From Paenibacillus sp. SC116 (GTDB lineage Bacteria; Bacillota; Bacilli; Paenibacillales; Paenibacillaceae): DNA of 64,000 nt. How positions within the stretch are numbered: the first letter of the stretch is position 1; each line of letters opens with the position of its first letter. The DNA lies in NCBI RefSeq assembly GCF_024733555.1, contig NZ_JANIOF010000004.1, forward strand, positions 186,001-250,000, read 5' to 3'. The notes under the pieces are model-generated. The model saw nothing but the letters and a program-made list of their open reading frames with translations, searched no databases and was not told the origin of the DNA. This document shows positions 43,794 to 52,688 of the stretch, piece after piece. Made by a program: the position numbers and the translations under genes.

Positions 43794-45194
43794 ATGATGG
43801 CAACGAAGAAAATTCTTGTCGTGGACGATTCGCCATTTATGCGAAAAATCATTTCCGATCTTATCTTAGAAGATTCCGCTTTTGTTGTAGTTGGAACAGC
43901 TAGCAACGGTGTGGAGGCTGTAGAGCAAGTTAAGCAGTTGAATCCTGATGCTGTGACGATGGATGTCGAAATGCCAATTCGAAATGGAATTGATGCGCTA
44001 AGGCAGATTATGTCTGAATGTCCAACACCGACGATTATGCTGTCAGGCTTAACGGAGGAAGGGCGTCAAGAAACATTGGCAGCCTTAGAGTATGGTGCAT
44101 TTGACTTCGTATGCAAGCCAAGCCCATCAGGAGGACAGCAAGATATTCACAAAGTAGGTATAATGCTGCGCGAAAAGCTTCATGCGGCAATCGTATCAGA
44201 TGTTAGACGCAAGCAATTAAACAACATGGTCGAAGAGAAGCACATTTCCGAACAACAGCGTTCGGATAAGAAAAGCACTTTGCCATCCACTGGACAAGAC
44301 GTTCGTTTATCAAAAACAACACGATCGGAAGAAGTCGTGGGCAAGACATTGTCTGAGCGTCTGGACAACAAAAGATTGCGTCCAAATACTTCAAGTGAAC
44401 TTGTTAACAAACAGAAAAAAGACGTACAGCTTCCTTCTAAGGATGAATCTTCTGTTCGAAGCAAGCAAACATCATCTGTTAACAAACAATTGGATGAAGC
44501 TGTTCCAATTCAAAAATTGCCTGATAAGAAGCGCTATGCGGTGGATCAGCACCGAGCACCTTCTGAACATCAAAGTTCCCGTTTCAACATGTCTAAGCGG
44601 ATGTCTAACAACACGAATTACAGTCAAATTGTTGCCGTAGGGACATCAACCGGGGGACCAAGAGCTCTTAAGGAATTGTTGTCAAATCTGCCAGGAGACT
44701 TGCCAGCTCCTGTATTGATTGTCCAACATATGCCACCTAATTTTACGCATTCTTTGGCTCAGCGACTCAATACTTACTCTGAACTGCATGTGAAAGAAGC
44801 TGAACAAGGAGATGTACTGCAGTCGGGTTGGGCGTATTTGGCACCAGGTGGACAACATATGACCGTTGTTGCTCGACCGGATGGCACTCATGTCATTGAG
44901 TTAAGCGTAACTGCGCCTCGCTCAGGGCATCGTCCTTCCGTTGATGTGTTGTTTGAATCTCTGCATCCATTCGACGGATTTGAACGACATATCGTCCTGC
45001 TAACAGGGATGGGAAGTGACGGCGCTAAGTCGATGAATACGTTGTACCAGAATGGTGTAAGATCGACGTTTGCTGAAAGCGAGCAAAGTTGTGTTGTATA
45101 TGGAATGCCGCGTTCTGCAATTGAAATGAATTGTGTGACTCACGTGGTTCCTATACAAGATATGGCAAGGAAACTCGTAAAAGCGATGAAATAG
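43794..45194 (+). CDS. cheB: Chemotaxis protein-glutamate methylesterase CheB
   Basis: CheB demethylates chemoreceptors. The receiver domain has Asp57 in VTMDVEMPIRNG. A hydrophilic Ser/Lys/Gln-rich linker runs from about 140 to 270. The methylesterase domain has Ser285 in AVGTSTGGPRALK, His in VQHMPPNFTHSLA and Asp in LTGMGSDGAKSM. GAGGAG at 43781 supports ATG 43794 (or 43797). The 466 residues exceed the usual 350-360 because of the linker. Confidence 0.96.
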   Translation: MMATKKILVVDDSPFMRKIISDLILEDSAFVVVGTASNGVEAVEQVKQLNPDAVTMDVEMPIRNGIDALRQIMSECPTPTIMLSGLTEEGRQETLAALEYGAFDFVCKPSPSGGQQDIHKVGIMLREKLHAAIVSDVRRKQLNNMVEEKHISEQQRSDKKSTLPSTGQDVRLSKTTRSEEVVGKTLSERLDNKRLRPNTSSELVNKQKKDVQLPSKDESSVRSKQTSSVNKQLDEAVPIQKLPDKKRYAVDQHRAPSEHQSSRFNMSKRMSNNTNYSQIVAVGTSTGGPRALKELLSNLPGDLPAPVLIVQHMPPNFTHSLAQRLNTYSELHVKEAEQGDVLQSGWAYLAPGGQHMTVVARPDGTHVIELSVTAPRSGHRPSVDVLFESLHPFDGFERHIVLLTGMGSDGAKSMNTLYQNGVRSTFAESEQSCVVYGMPRSAIEMNCVTHVVPIQDMARKLVKAMK

Positions 45195-45235
45195 CGATTA
45201 ATTCGCTATGGAAACGAGGAAAGGGGTGTTCAAAC

Positions 45236-47329
45236 ATGGATTTGAATCAATATTTGTCCATGTTCTTGGATGAAGCGAACGACCATTTGCAAGCACTTAA
45301 CGAACATATGCTGGAGCTTGAAAACTCTCCGGATGATGTAGGGATTGTACAAGTTATTTTCCGTTCGGCTCATACGCTTAAAGGTATGTCCGCTACGATG
45401 GGATATGAAGACTTAGCATCATTAACGCATGAGATGGAGAATGTATTGGACCTCGTTCGAAATCATCAGTTAAAGATGGATGAAATTATATTTGATACCT
45501 TATTCAAAAGTTTAGATGCGTTAGAAACGATGGTTGCCGATATTGCAAATGGAGGAACAGGTAAGTCCGACGTCTCTTCCATTGTAGCTTCGCTCAAGTC
45601 GATTGTTAGCGGGGATTACAAAAAAGAGCAAACAGGGGCAGCTGTTGAAACTAGCAATAATGAAGACGAGCATGCCGAAGATCGAATTGATGAGTTTCAA
45701 CGTTCCATTCTAGAACAGTCACTAGAAGCGGGTATGCACGTTTTTTACATAAAAGTTACACTGCAACAATCTTGTGTGCTAAAAGCAGCTCGTGCGTATA
45801 TGATTTTCCAAGCGCTGGGTAGACATGGTGAAGTTGTGAAGACTACACCTCCTGCTCATGAGATTGAACAGGAGAATTTCGACTCTGGGTTCTCTATTTT
45901 CTTCGTATCTGGATCTGGATTAGAGGAAGTAAAGAAAGACATTGCTGATATTTCCGAGGTAGAATCGGTTGAAATTCAGGTACTCACGATTGAAGATGTG
46001 AAGAACTGGAATGATATGAAAGATGCGGAGTCTCAAGCGAAGCAAGAAGCAACAGCAGCCTTATCTGAAGTAGCGGCAAGTAATGCTGTAGCAGAAAGCC
46101 CTGCTGAGAAGCCTACCGATGAACAGAAGGCTAGTCGTTCTGTTCAGTCAGGAAGCAGCTCGAATAAAGCTGTACAAAATCGTACGATTCGTGTGGATAT
46201 AGAGCGTTTAGATGTGTTGATGAACTTGCTTAGTGAGATGCTTATCGATCGAGCGCGCTTGGAAGATCTTGCGTTAGATATTAAACGTACGGATTTGACA
46301 GAGACAGTAGAGCATCTTGCTCGTATCAGCACTGACTTGCAAAGTATCGTATTGAAACTGCGCATGGTTCCGATTGATGTTGTATTTAATCGCTTCCCAC
46401 GTATGATTCGTGACTTAGCACGCTCATTGAACAAAAAGGTAGATTTCGTCATTACAGGAGCTGATACGGAGCTAGACCGTACAGTCATTGATGAGATTGG
46501 AGATCCGCTCGTTCACTTGCTTCGTAATGCAATCGACCATGGTATCGAATCCATACAAGATCGTGTTGCAGCAGGAAAGCCAGAAACAGGTACCTTGAAT
46601 CTGCGCGCCTATCATAGCGGAAATCACGTGTTTATTGAGATTCAAGAAGATGGTAAAGGTATAAACCGTGAAGCTGTACTGAAGAAAGCAATCAATAACG
46701 GATTAATTGATGCAGATAAAGCAACGAACATGACAGATGAACAGGTATACCAGTTTCTATTTGCATCTGGATTTAGTACAGCGGAGCAAGTATCCGATAT
46801 TTCAGGCCGTGGTGTAGGACTAGATGTTGTAAAAACCAAGATCACTTCGCTCGGTGGACACGTTGTTGTGCAATCCAAGCCGGGTCAAGGTACAACGTTT
46901 ATTGTTCAACTTCCACTGACGTTGTCTATCTTATCTGCGATGCTATTCCGTCTCGGTGATGAAAAGTATGCGATCCCGCTAACTTCTATTGTTGAGACAG
47001 GATTAGTTCGTAAAGAAGAGATCAGACGCGTGCATGGCGGAATGCGCATGATAGATTATCGCGAGGGTGTAATTCCTTTGTTATCACTAAGCTCTATGTT
47101 TGGCTGTACGGGGTACTCTGATTTTGAGGAAGATGAAGTGGAAATCATCATTATCCGTAAAGGAGATAGTGTAGCAGCTCTTGCTGTTGATGACTTTATT
47201 GGACAAAGTGAGATTGTACTCAAACCGCTTGGAAACTATTTAAAATCTGTGCAGGGCATTTCTGGTGCAACGATATTGGGAGACGGTCAAGTGGCACTTA
47301 TCGTAGATCCTAACGCACTACTCAAATAA
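45236..47329 (+). CDS. cheA: Chemotaxis histidine kinase CheA
   Basis: CheA autophosphorylates and passes phosphate to CheY and CheB. The Hpt domain has His46 in IFRSAHTLKGMSATMGY. A P2-type domain follows (about 160-270), then dimerisation (IDRARLEDLALDIKRTDLTE), the ATPase with LRNAIDHGIES, EDGKGINREAV and DISGRGVGLDVVKT, and a CheW-like P5 domain (SAMLFRLGDEKYAIPLTSIV). The start is ATG 45236; a longer in-frame ORF reaches back into cheB without a ribosome binding site. The length is 697 residues. Confidence 0.97.
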   Translation: MDLNQYLSMFLDEANDHLQALNEHMLELENSPDDVGIVQVIFRSAHTLKGMSATMGYEDLASLTHEMENVLDLVRNHQLKMDEIIFDTLFKSLDALETMVADIANGGTGKSDVSSIVASLKSIVSGDYKKEQTGAAVETSNNEDEHAEDRIDEFQRSILEQSLEAGMHVFYIKVTLQQSCVLKAARAYMIFQALGRHGEVVKTTPPAHEIEQENFDSGFSIFFVSGSGLEEVKKDIADISEVESVEIQVLTIEDVKNWNDMKDAESQAKQEATAALSEVAASNAVAESPAEKPTDEQKASRSVQSGSSSNKAVQNRTIRVDIERLDVLMNLLSEMLIDRARLEDLALDIKRTDLTETVEHLARISTDLQSIVLKLRMVPIDVVFNRFPRMIRDLARSLNKKVDFVITGADTELDRTVIDEIGDPLVHLLRNAIDHGIESIQDRVAAGKPETGTLNLRAYHSGNHVFIEIQEDGKGINREAVLKKAINNGLIDADKATNMTDEQVYQFLFASGFSTAEQVSDISGRGVGLDVVKTKITSLGGHVVVQSKPGQGTTFIVQLPLTLSILSAMLFRLGDEKYAIPLTSIVETGLVRKEEIRRVHGGMRMIDYREGVIPLLSLSSMFGCTGYSDFEEDEVEIIIIRKGDSVAALAVDDFIGQSEIVLKPLGNYLKSVQGISGATILGDGQVALIVDPNALLK

Positions 47330-47342
47330 GCAAGGAGGAATC

Positions 47343-47807
47343 ATGATGGCAGAAGAGATTAAAGTAGTCGTCTTTAAGCTAGCACACGAAGAGTATGGTA
47401 TAGAGGTAGAGAAAGTAAAAACAATTGAGCGGATGATGCCGATTACACGTGTACCCAAAACATTTACCTTTATAAAAGGTGTTGTCAACTTGCGAGGTGT
47501 AGTTGTACCTGTTATGGATTTGCGAGGTCGCTTTGGTCTTCCAGAAGCAGAGTATGATGATCAGACTCGTATCATTATTGTGAACACACATGAAATGGAA
47601 GTAGGATTCATAGTAGATGGTGCAAGTGATGTCATTGATATGAATGCAGAGCAGATTGAGGCTCCTCCAGAAGTAGTTGGTGGGGTTAAGGCGAAATATT
47701 TGCGCGGCGTAGCCAAAATTAACGATCAACGATTGCTCATCATGCTGAATTTGGCTGAAGTGTTGAATCGAGAAGAAATTATTAAGTTGGAAGAGCTAGA
47801 GGCTTAA
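47343..47807 (+). CDS. cheW: Chemotaxis coupling protein CheW
   Basis: CheW links receptors to CheA. The 154 residues form one CheW domain: FKLAHEEYGIEVEKVKTIER, ITRVPKTFTFIKGVVNLRG and VVPVMDLRGRFGLPEAEYDD. AGGAGG lies just before ATG 47343; ATG 47346 is also possible. Confidence 0.97.
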   Translation: MMAEEIKVVVFKLAHEEYGIEVEKVKTIERMMPITRVPKTFTFIKGVVNLRGVVVPVMDLRGRFGLPEAEYDDQTRIIIVNTHEMEVGFIVDGASDVIDMNAEQIEAPPEVVGGVKAKYLRGVAKINDQRLLIMLNLAEVLNREEIIKLEELEA

Positions 47808-47811
47808 TTAC

Positions 47812-48432
47812 GTGCAACTGTACGAGAGCCTAGGCGAATTTAAGCTGGATGTATTAAAAGAAATCGGGAATATTGGTGCCGGGAACGCCGCCACGGCCCT
47901 TTCCCGACTTCTAAATCGTCCAGTAGACATGCAAGTTCCGAAAGTAAGAGTGCTGCCTTTCGAATGCATTGCAGATGAAGTAGGTGGCCCTGAGCAGGTC
48001 GTAATTGCAATTTATTTTCGTGTTGAAGGGCAGGTTCCGGGACATCTCTTCTTTATTTTTGAGCAGGAGCCTGCAAAAAGATTGCTTTCTTATCTAGTGA
48101 ATATGAACGACAATAAGGATTTGGACTTCTGTGATATGGAGATCTCGGCACTTTCAGAAATCGGAAACATTTTAGCCGGGTCGTATCTATCATCGTTAGC
48201 TGATTTTACGAAACTAGCCATGAGTCCGACAGTGCCTCAGTTGGCAATTGACATGGCGGGTGCTGTACTTAACTATGGGCTGATTCAATATGGTGAAATG
48301 GGCGACAGCGCATTGCTGATCGATACAAAGTTTCTTGAAGGTTGCGAAGAGATACAAGGAACATTTTTCCTAATCCCAGATCCAGACTCCTTTTCTAAAA
48401 TATTTACAGCATTGGGAGTGCCGTTCGAATGA
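47812..48432 (+). CDS. cheC: CheY-P phosphatase CheC
   Basis: CheC removes phosphate from CheY-P and binds CheD. Both pseudo-symmetric active sites with the E-x2-N pattern are present: LKEIGNIGAGNAATALSRLL and LSEIGNILAGSYLSSLADF. The GTG 47812 start is five bases after cheW. The last bases overlap cheD (ATGA). The length is 206 residues. Confidence 0.95.
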   Translation: MQLYESLGEFKLDVLKEIGNIGAGNAATALSRLLNRPVDMQVPKVRVLPFECIADEVGGPEQVVIAIYFRVEGQVPGHLFFIFEQEPAKRLLSYLVNMNDNKDLDFCDMEISALSEIGNILAGSYLSSLADFTKLAMSPTVPQLAIDMAGAVLNYGLIQYGEMGDSALLIDTKFLEGCEEIQGTFFLIPDPDSFSKIFTALGVPFE

Positions 48433-48923
48433 TAGAAGAGTCCACCGTAGTAAAAGTCGGAATGGCTGATCTCAATGTTTGTCGAGAAGGTTCTTTGCGC
48501 ACCACGGGACTTGGCTCATGTGTTGGGTTGACCTTATACGATTCAATTAGCAAAGTAACCGGAATGGCCCATGTTATGCTGCCTTCATCTGAAATTGCTA
48601 GAGAAGGCAAGCTGAATCTTGCCAAATATGCAGATACAGCGATTCCAGAATTAATTCGCCTTATGCAGGAACAAGGTGCGATCGTCAATAGACTAAAAGC
48701 TAAAATGGCTGGTGGGGCTCAAATGTTTGCTTTTTCATCCAATAACGATATGATGCGGATCGGTCCGAGAAATGTTGAATCTTGCAAGCAGGTTCTCGAT
48801 CATCTCTCTATCCCTATCATTGGTGAGGATACAGGCGGCAATTACGGCCGTACCATTGAAATTCGCTGTGAGGATGGTATTTTGAATATTCGCAGTGTAC
48901 AAAAAGGAACGAAGGATATTTAA
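48429..48923 (+). CDS. cheD: Chemoreceptor glutamine deamidase CheD
   Basis: CheD deamidates receptor glutamines and stimulates CheC. The catalytic Cys lies in TGLGSCVGLTLYD and the His in GMAHVMLPSS. The length of 164 residues is normal. Translation is coupled to cheC. Confidence 0.95.
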   Translation: MIEESTVVKVGMADLNVCREGSLRTTGLGSCVGLTLYDSISKVTGMAHVMLPSSEIAREGKLNLAKYADTAIPELIRLMQEQGAIVNRLKAKMAGGAQMFAFSSNNDMMRIGPRNVESCKQVLDHLSIPIIGEDTGGNYGRTIEIRCEDGILNIRSVQKGTKDI

Positions 48924-48924
48924 T

Positions 48925-49365
48925 ATGGCTGGATCATTTCGATGGAATATTGTTGGCGGAATTATAGGCTTCCTTATAACAACCTTTGCTGCTTCGATGA
49001 CGAACCCTTTGTCAACGAGCATCGTTCGTGGATTAATCGGTGGTGTAATATGGTTTGGGATTGTTTTCGGGTTTCGTTGGGTTGCTCATATGCTGCTGCA
49101 GGGAAGTGGTGAAGGTAATCATAGTAACCAGGCGAGGGAACGTACATCAGATACGGGGCGAGGGCAAAATATTGATTACACAACACCCGATGAGCAAGAC
49201 CTTCAAGCGATTTTAACATCTTCACCAGTTGAAAGCAGTTCTTCGACGGCACATTCAGACCAAGCTGTGGGGTTTACACCGATGAACCCACCTAAGCTAG
49301 TCACTAAGCCGCCGCTTAATGACGAACAATTGGCTCAAGCCGTTCGTCACCTGACACAAAAGTAA
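48925..49365 (+). CDS. Uncharacterised membrane protein between cheD and sigD
   Basis: This 146-residue protein starts at ATG 48925, one base after the cheD stop; an in-frame extension to 48895 lies inside cheD. The site before it is weak (GAAGGAT). Two membrane segments are visible (about 8-25 and 36-56), and the remainder is a hydrophilic Ser/Thr/Pro-rich tail ending LNDEQLAQAVRHLTQK, a short helix. It has no recognisable domain. In B. subtilis sigD follows cheD directly, so this is an addition. A role in motility is inferred from position only. Confidence 0.7.
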   Translation: MAGSFRWNIVGGIIGFLITTFAASMTNPLSTSIVRGLIGGVIWFGIVFGFRWVAHMLLQGSGEGNHSNQARERTSDTGRGQNIDYTTPDEQDLQAILTSSPVESSSSTAHSDQAVGFTPMNPPKLVTKPPLNDEQLAQAVRHLTQK

Positions 49366-49374
49366 GGAGGCTGA

Positions 49375-50166
49375 ATGTCGGTGAGCGTGCAAAAAATAAC
49401 CCAATGTTCGCATTATGAGTTATGGCAAGCGTGGAAAGAGCGCGAGAATGTAGATGCAAAAAAACAGCTTATAGAGCTGTATTTACCTATCGTGGACTTT
49501 GTATCTAATCGAATGGCTGCAGGATTGCCGCGAAGTGTATCTAAAGACGATCTTGCCAGCAATGGGGTAATGGGCTTAATAGATGCTATCGAGAAGTTTG
49601 ATTACAGCCGCGGGCTTCAGTTTGAAACATATGCATCTTGGAGGGTACGTGGAGCAATCTTGGATGGTTTGCGCTCAGGAGATTGGGTTCCCCGCTCTGT
49701 TAGAGAGAAGGCCAAAAAGATTGAGGAAGCTTATCAACACCTTGAACAAAAATATTTACGTACGGTAACAGAAGAAGAAGTGAGCGATTATTTAAACATA
49801 TCTGGGCAGGATTTTCATACGATGCTTCAGGATGTTTCTGTCATGTCTCTTTGTTCATTGGAGGACCCAATTCGCGAAGAAGATTCTGAGATGCGAATCT
49901 CATTGTTGGTTGATGAAAAGGCTAAAAATCCTGAGTTCAAAGTGAATGAACATTTTTTGCATCAATGCCTTGTTGAAGGAATTGATAGATTGACAGAGAA
50001 AGAACGTACGGTTGTATCTCTCTTTTATTATGAAGACTTATCTCTAAGTGAAATTGCAGAGGTTATGAGTCTATCTCCTTCGCGAATCTCACAATTACAC
50101 TCGAAAGCTATCATGCGCTTGCGTTCTGTACTCGATAAGCATAAGACAATGCTGCTAGAGTCGTAG
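49375..50166 (+). CDS. sigD: RNA polymerase sigma factor SigD (sigma-28)
   Basis: SigD transcribes late flagellar, chemotaxis and autolysin genes. Region 2 includes LIELYLPIVDFVSNRMAAGL and the core-binding/melting part FDYSRGLQFETYASWRVRGA. Region 4 has LTEKERTVVSLFYYEDLSLS followed by EIAEVMSLSPSRISQLHSKA. The length of 263 residues is normal. AAGGAGG precedes ATG 49375. Confidence 0.97.
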   Translation: MSVSVQKITQCSHYELWQAWKERENVDAKKQLIELYLPIVDFVSNRMAAGLPRSVSKDDLASNGVMGLIDAIEKFDYSRGLQFETYASWRVRGAILDGLRSGDWVPRSVREKAKKIEEAYQHLEQKYLRTVTEEEVSDYLNISGQDFHTMLQDVSVMSLCSLEDPIREEDSEMRISLLVDEKAKNPEFKVNEHFLHQCLVEGIDRLTEKERTVVSLFYYEDLSLSEIAEVMSLSPSRISQLHSKAIMRLRSVLDKHKTMLLES

Positions 50167-50253
50167 CGTACGTATGTTATTTGGAATATATGTATCGATA
50201 AGTTTACATAGGTTATACAACTAGTTCGCTAATATATGGAAAGGGGAACGACT

Positions 50254-51657
50254 ATGAGCACCGTGGATATGTTGGCGCAATATATGGACGTGACTTTGTC
50301 TGAAGATAAAATGAGCGCATATGTGCATGTTTTGAAGCAGGATGACCCTCTTGAATGTACGGTAGATGATGTAATTCATTATCTCCGGAGTCATCAGGTG
50401 AAATACGGCATCAATATGGAAGTGCTTCGCGAAATCGTTTCCCAGCCTGAACTGTATGCAAAAACGTCAACATTGGTTGCGAGCGGAAAGCTGCCGGTTC
50501 CAGGAAAAGATGGCAGCATGAGAGTGCTTATCAATGTTGAGGTAGGGGACTCGCGTCCCTTAGAGCAAGAAGACGGTTCAGTAAATCTTAAAGAACTCAA
50601 GCAGCTGCAGAATGTAGCTAAAGGTCAACGGATTGCCGAATTGGTACCACCTCTCGCAGGGATTCCAGGAATGGATGTAACTGGTGAGGTTGTTGATGGG
50701 AAAATGGGTAAAGAGGCTCGATTCAAGATTGGTAAAAACGTTGTTGTCGTTGAAGAGGATCGAGCCATGTATGCTGCCATTGACGGTCTCATAAGCAAAA
50801 CGGAAGGCGAAAAGATGAATGTGTTTCCTGTATTTGAGGTTAATGGAGACGTTGATTATCGAACAGGAAATATTGATTTTATCGGAACCGTGGTTATTCG
50901 GGGGAATGTGCTGACTGGTTTCAAAGTTAAAGCGGTAGGCGATATCCGTGTCTATGGTGGCGTGGAAGGAGCTGTGCTGGAGTCACAAGGATCTGTTGAG
51001 GTATCAGGCGGCATTATTGCAGGAAATAAAGGTAGTGTTAATGCAAATCACACGATTAAATGCTCTTTCATTCAGGAAGCGAATGTAAATGCTGGATTGG
51101 ACGTAATTGTATCTCAAAGCATTATGCATGCTCAAGTTAAAGCGGGGCGTGGTGTCTTCTGCAAAGGTATGAAGGGTCTTATCGTTGGCGGACTGATTCA
51201 AGCTGGTGAACGGGTAGAAGCTCGCACGATAGGCAATACGATGTCTACAGTGACAACGATCGAAGTTGGAGTACTGCCTGATTTGCGAAATGAGTTGAAC
51301 CAGTTGCGTGCGAATCTGAAAGTATGCTCAGACAATCTTGAGAAAACAGAGAAAGCATTGCGTATACTTGATCAGCTTGCATCAGTCGGACAGCTAACAG
51401 ATGAAAAGCTTGTAATGCGTATCAAGCTTAATGCAACAAGGAAGCAAGCTGCACAAGAAAAATTAAATATTCGGGACCGAATACTTGAAATCGAAAGAAA
51501 GCTTGAAGAAACGAATGTGTCTCTTGTACATGTCACTCAAACGATATATGGCGGAGCCAAAATCGTTATAGGACGTTATACACGATACGTTAAAGATGCT
51601 TGTAAGCGCGCTACATTCCAGATTGTAGATGGAGAAGTCGGCATGTCTTCCATGTAA
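50254..51657 (+). CDS. FapA-family (DUF342) protein
   Basis: This 467-residue DUF342 protein has an N-terminal region with VDDVIHYLRSHQVKYGINME, a core of short repeated beta strands predicted to form a right-handed beta helix (about 185-350: DFIGTVVIRGNVLTGFKVKA, VGDIRVYGGVEGAVLESQG), and a C-terminal coiled coil (about 345-430: LNQLRANLKVCSDNLEKTEK). DUF342/FapA proteins are widely distributed. Position after sigD points to motility or envelope work, but no function is established. I start it at ATG 50254 after AAAGGGG; ATG 50236 is an in-frame alternative. Confidence 0.8.
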   Translation: MSTVDMLAQYMDVTLSEDKMSAYVHVLKQDDPLECTVDDVIHYLRSHQVKYGINMEVLREIVSQPELYAKTSTLVASGKLPVPGKDGSMRVLINVEVGDSRPLEQEDGSVNLKELKQLQNVAKGQRIAELVPPLAGIPGMDVTGEVVDGKMGKEARFKIGKNVVVVEEDRAMYAAIDGLISKTEGEKMNVFPVFEVNGDVDYRTGNIDFIGTVVIRGNVLTGFKVKAVGDIRVYGGVEGAVLESQGSVEVSGGIIAGNKGSVNANHTIKCSFIQEANVNAGLDVIVSQSIMHAQVKAGRGVFCKGMKGLIVGGLIQAGERVEARTIGNTMSTVTTIEVGVLPDLRNELNQLRANLKVCSDNLEKTEKALRILDQLASVGQLTDEKLVMRIKLNATRKQAAQEKLNIRDRILEIERKLEETNVSLVHVTQTIYGGAKIVIGRYTRYVKDACKRATFQIVDGEVGMSSM

Positions 51658-51681
51658 GCAGCAAACAATTGAGGTGAGGTT

Positions 51682-52008
51682 ATGAATCTGAAACCCGTTG
51701 AATTGCAGGTGGCTATACCGCGTACACAAGAAGCATCATCTATTCAGAACCAGATGCAGCATCGTCCTACTGCTGAGCAGTCTCTGCTTAATCATCATGC
51801 TGCTAAGCAGATTGAGATATCTCGCCAGCGAGGGGAAGAAGTTGATGCAACGGCGGACGGTCGTATTCGTGATGATGGACAAAATGGAGAACATAAAGGG
51901 GACGACCAGTCGAGACAGCAGCGTTCTGGAAGCCAAAGTGAGAACCAAGTTGAAACGATTGCAGCTGAACACCCTTACAAAGGCAAGCATATAGATTTTT
52001 CGGTTTGA
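51682..52008 (+). CDS. Small hydrophilic protein of unknown function
   Basis: This 108-residue product follows the FapA-type gene by 24 bases and has GAGGTGAGG in front. It is very polar: Gln/His-rich at first (QNQMQHRPTAEQSLLNHHAA), then acidic and Arg/Gln-rich (EHKGDDQSRQQRSGSQSENQ), ending YKGKHIDFSV. It has no membrane segment. An overlapping frame at 51698 has no ribosome binding site, so I prefer this one. No family recognised. Confidence 0.6.
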   Translation: MNLKPVELQVAIPRTQEASSIQNQMQHRPTAEQSLLNHHAAKQIEISRQRGEEVDATADGRIRDDGQNGEHKGDDQSRQQRSGSQSENQVETIAAEHPYKGKHIDFSV

Positions 52009-52013
52009 ACACG

Positions 52014-52050
52014 ACGCCGCTACTCCATTATGAGTTTGCGGCGTTATAGT
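52014..52050 (+). terminator. Weak hairpin, possible terminator or attenuator
   Basis: ACGCCGC (52014-52020) pairs with GCGGCGT (52038-52044), with an inner ACTC/GAGT helix, then TATAGTTATAATAAAGG. The T-tract is poor. It may reduce expression of the next two genes. Confidence 0.45.
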
Positions 52051-52091
52051 TATAATAAAGGTATTTTCGTCTGATTTAGAGGAGGGCACTG

Positions 52092-52688
52092 ATGGAACAG
52101 CCATGGATTTATCTCGTACTATTAGGGGCAGTCATTATGCTCGTTGGCTGGAAAAAGCCTGCTCGCAGCAACAATGAAGCACAGTTTTCTGAAAATATAG
52201 AAGCAACATTAGAGCATTTCATTCACGAAGTTGGTGAAGAAAATGAAAAAGTGCTAGCTGTCGTTGAACAGTTGAAGAAAGAAAATGATCTGCGATTTAA
52301 TGCTGTTCGTCATCGAATGGATGCACTAGAAGCCACATTATCTCAGGCTGAAGAGCGTGCATGGCATGCGGAGCAGACACTTATTCAGATTCGTCGTGAA
52401 CAATCTATGTTGCCACCTGTCGGTGTGAATATGTCTTATACTGCAAATACAATTACTACTGATAGCGGACACATGATTTCAGCACTAGAACATGATATTG
52501 AAAGTGAAAGTGCGTCCGATCAACCAAATACAGCGCCTCAATCGATCCGCACCCGCTATGAACAATTGTTTACGCTAGTAGACGAGGGTAAGTCCAATCA
52601 ACAGATTGCTGATGAGTTACAAATGAATCGCGGTGAAGTCGAGCTTATCCGCCAGCTGAGTCAACAGGAGAGTGAGCGGCGTGTTTAA
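52092..52688 (+). CDS. Membrane-anchored coiled-coil protein with C-terminal HTH-like segment (SwrB position)
   Basis: This 198-residue protein has one N-terminal membrane segment (about 5-20, IYLVLLGAVIMLVGW), a coiled coil (about 40-110, VLAVVEQLKKENDLRFNAVR) and a C-terminal helix-turn-helix-like part, YEQLFTLVDEGKSNQQIADE followed by LQMNRGEVELIRQLS. It occupies the position of B. subtilis swrB (ylxL) downstream of sigD and shares the single anchor plus helical body, so SwrB-like function in motor assembly is possible. Sequence identity cannot be confirmed here. GAGGAGGG precedes the start. Confidence 0.65.
   Translation: MEQPWIYLVLLGAVIMLVGWKKPARSNNEAQFSENIEATLEHFIHEVGEENEKVLAVVEQLKKENDLRFNAVRHRMDALEATLSQAEERAWHAEQTLIQIRREQSMLPPVGVNMSYTANTITTDSGHMISALEHDIESESASDQPNTAPQSIRTRYEQLFTLVDEGKSNQQIADELQMNRGEVELIRQLSQQESERRV

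Noticed and set aside
45131..45235. N-terminal extension of cheA to 45131
   Set aside because: It lies inside cheB in another frame and has no family similarity; the Hpt domain starts at ATG 45236.
45536..45543. GCCGATAT inside cheA as a sigma-D promoter
   Set aside because: It lies in coding sequence, far from any downstream gene start, so I treat it as chance.
51698..51994. 98-codon frame overlapping the small gene at 51682
   Set aside because: The GAGGTGAGG site is placed for ATG 51682; the other frame is Arg/Leu-rich with no site of its own.
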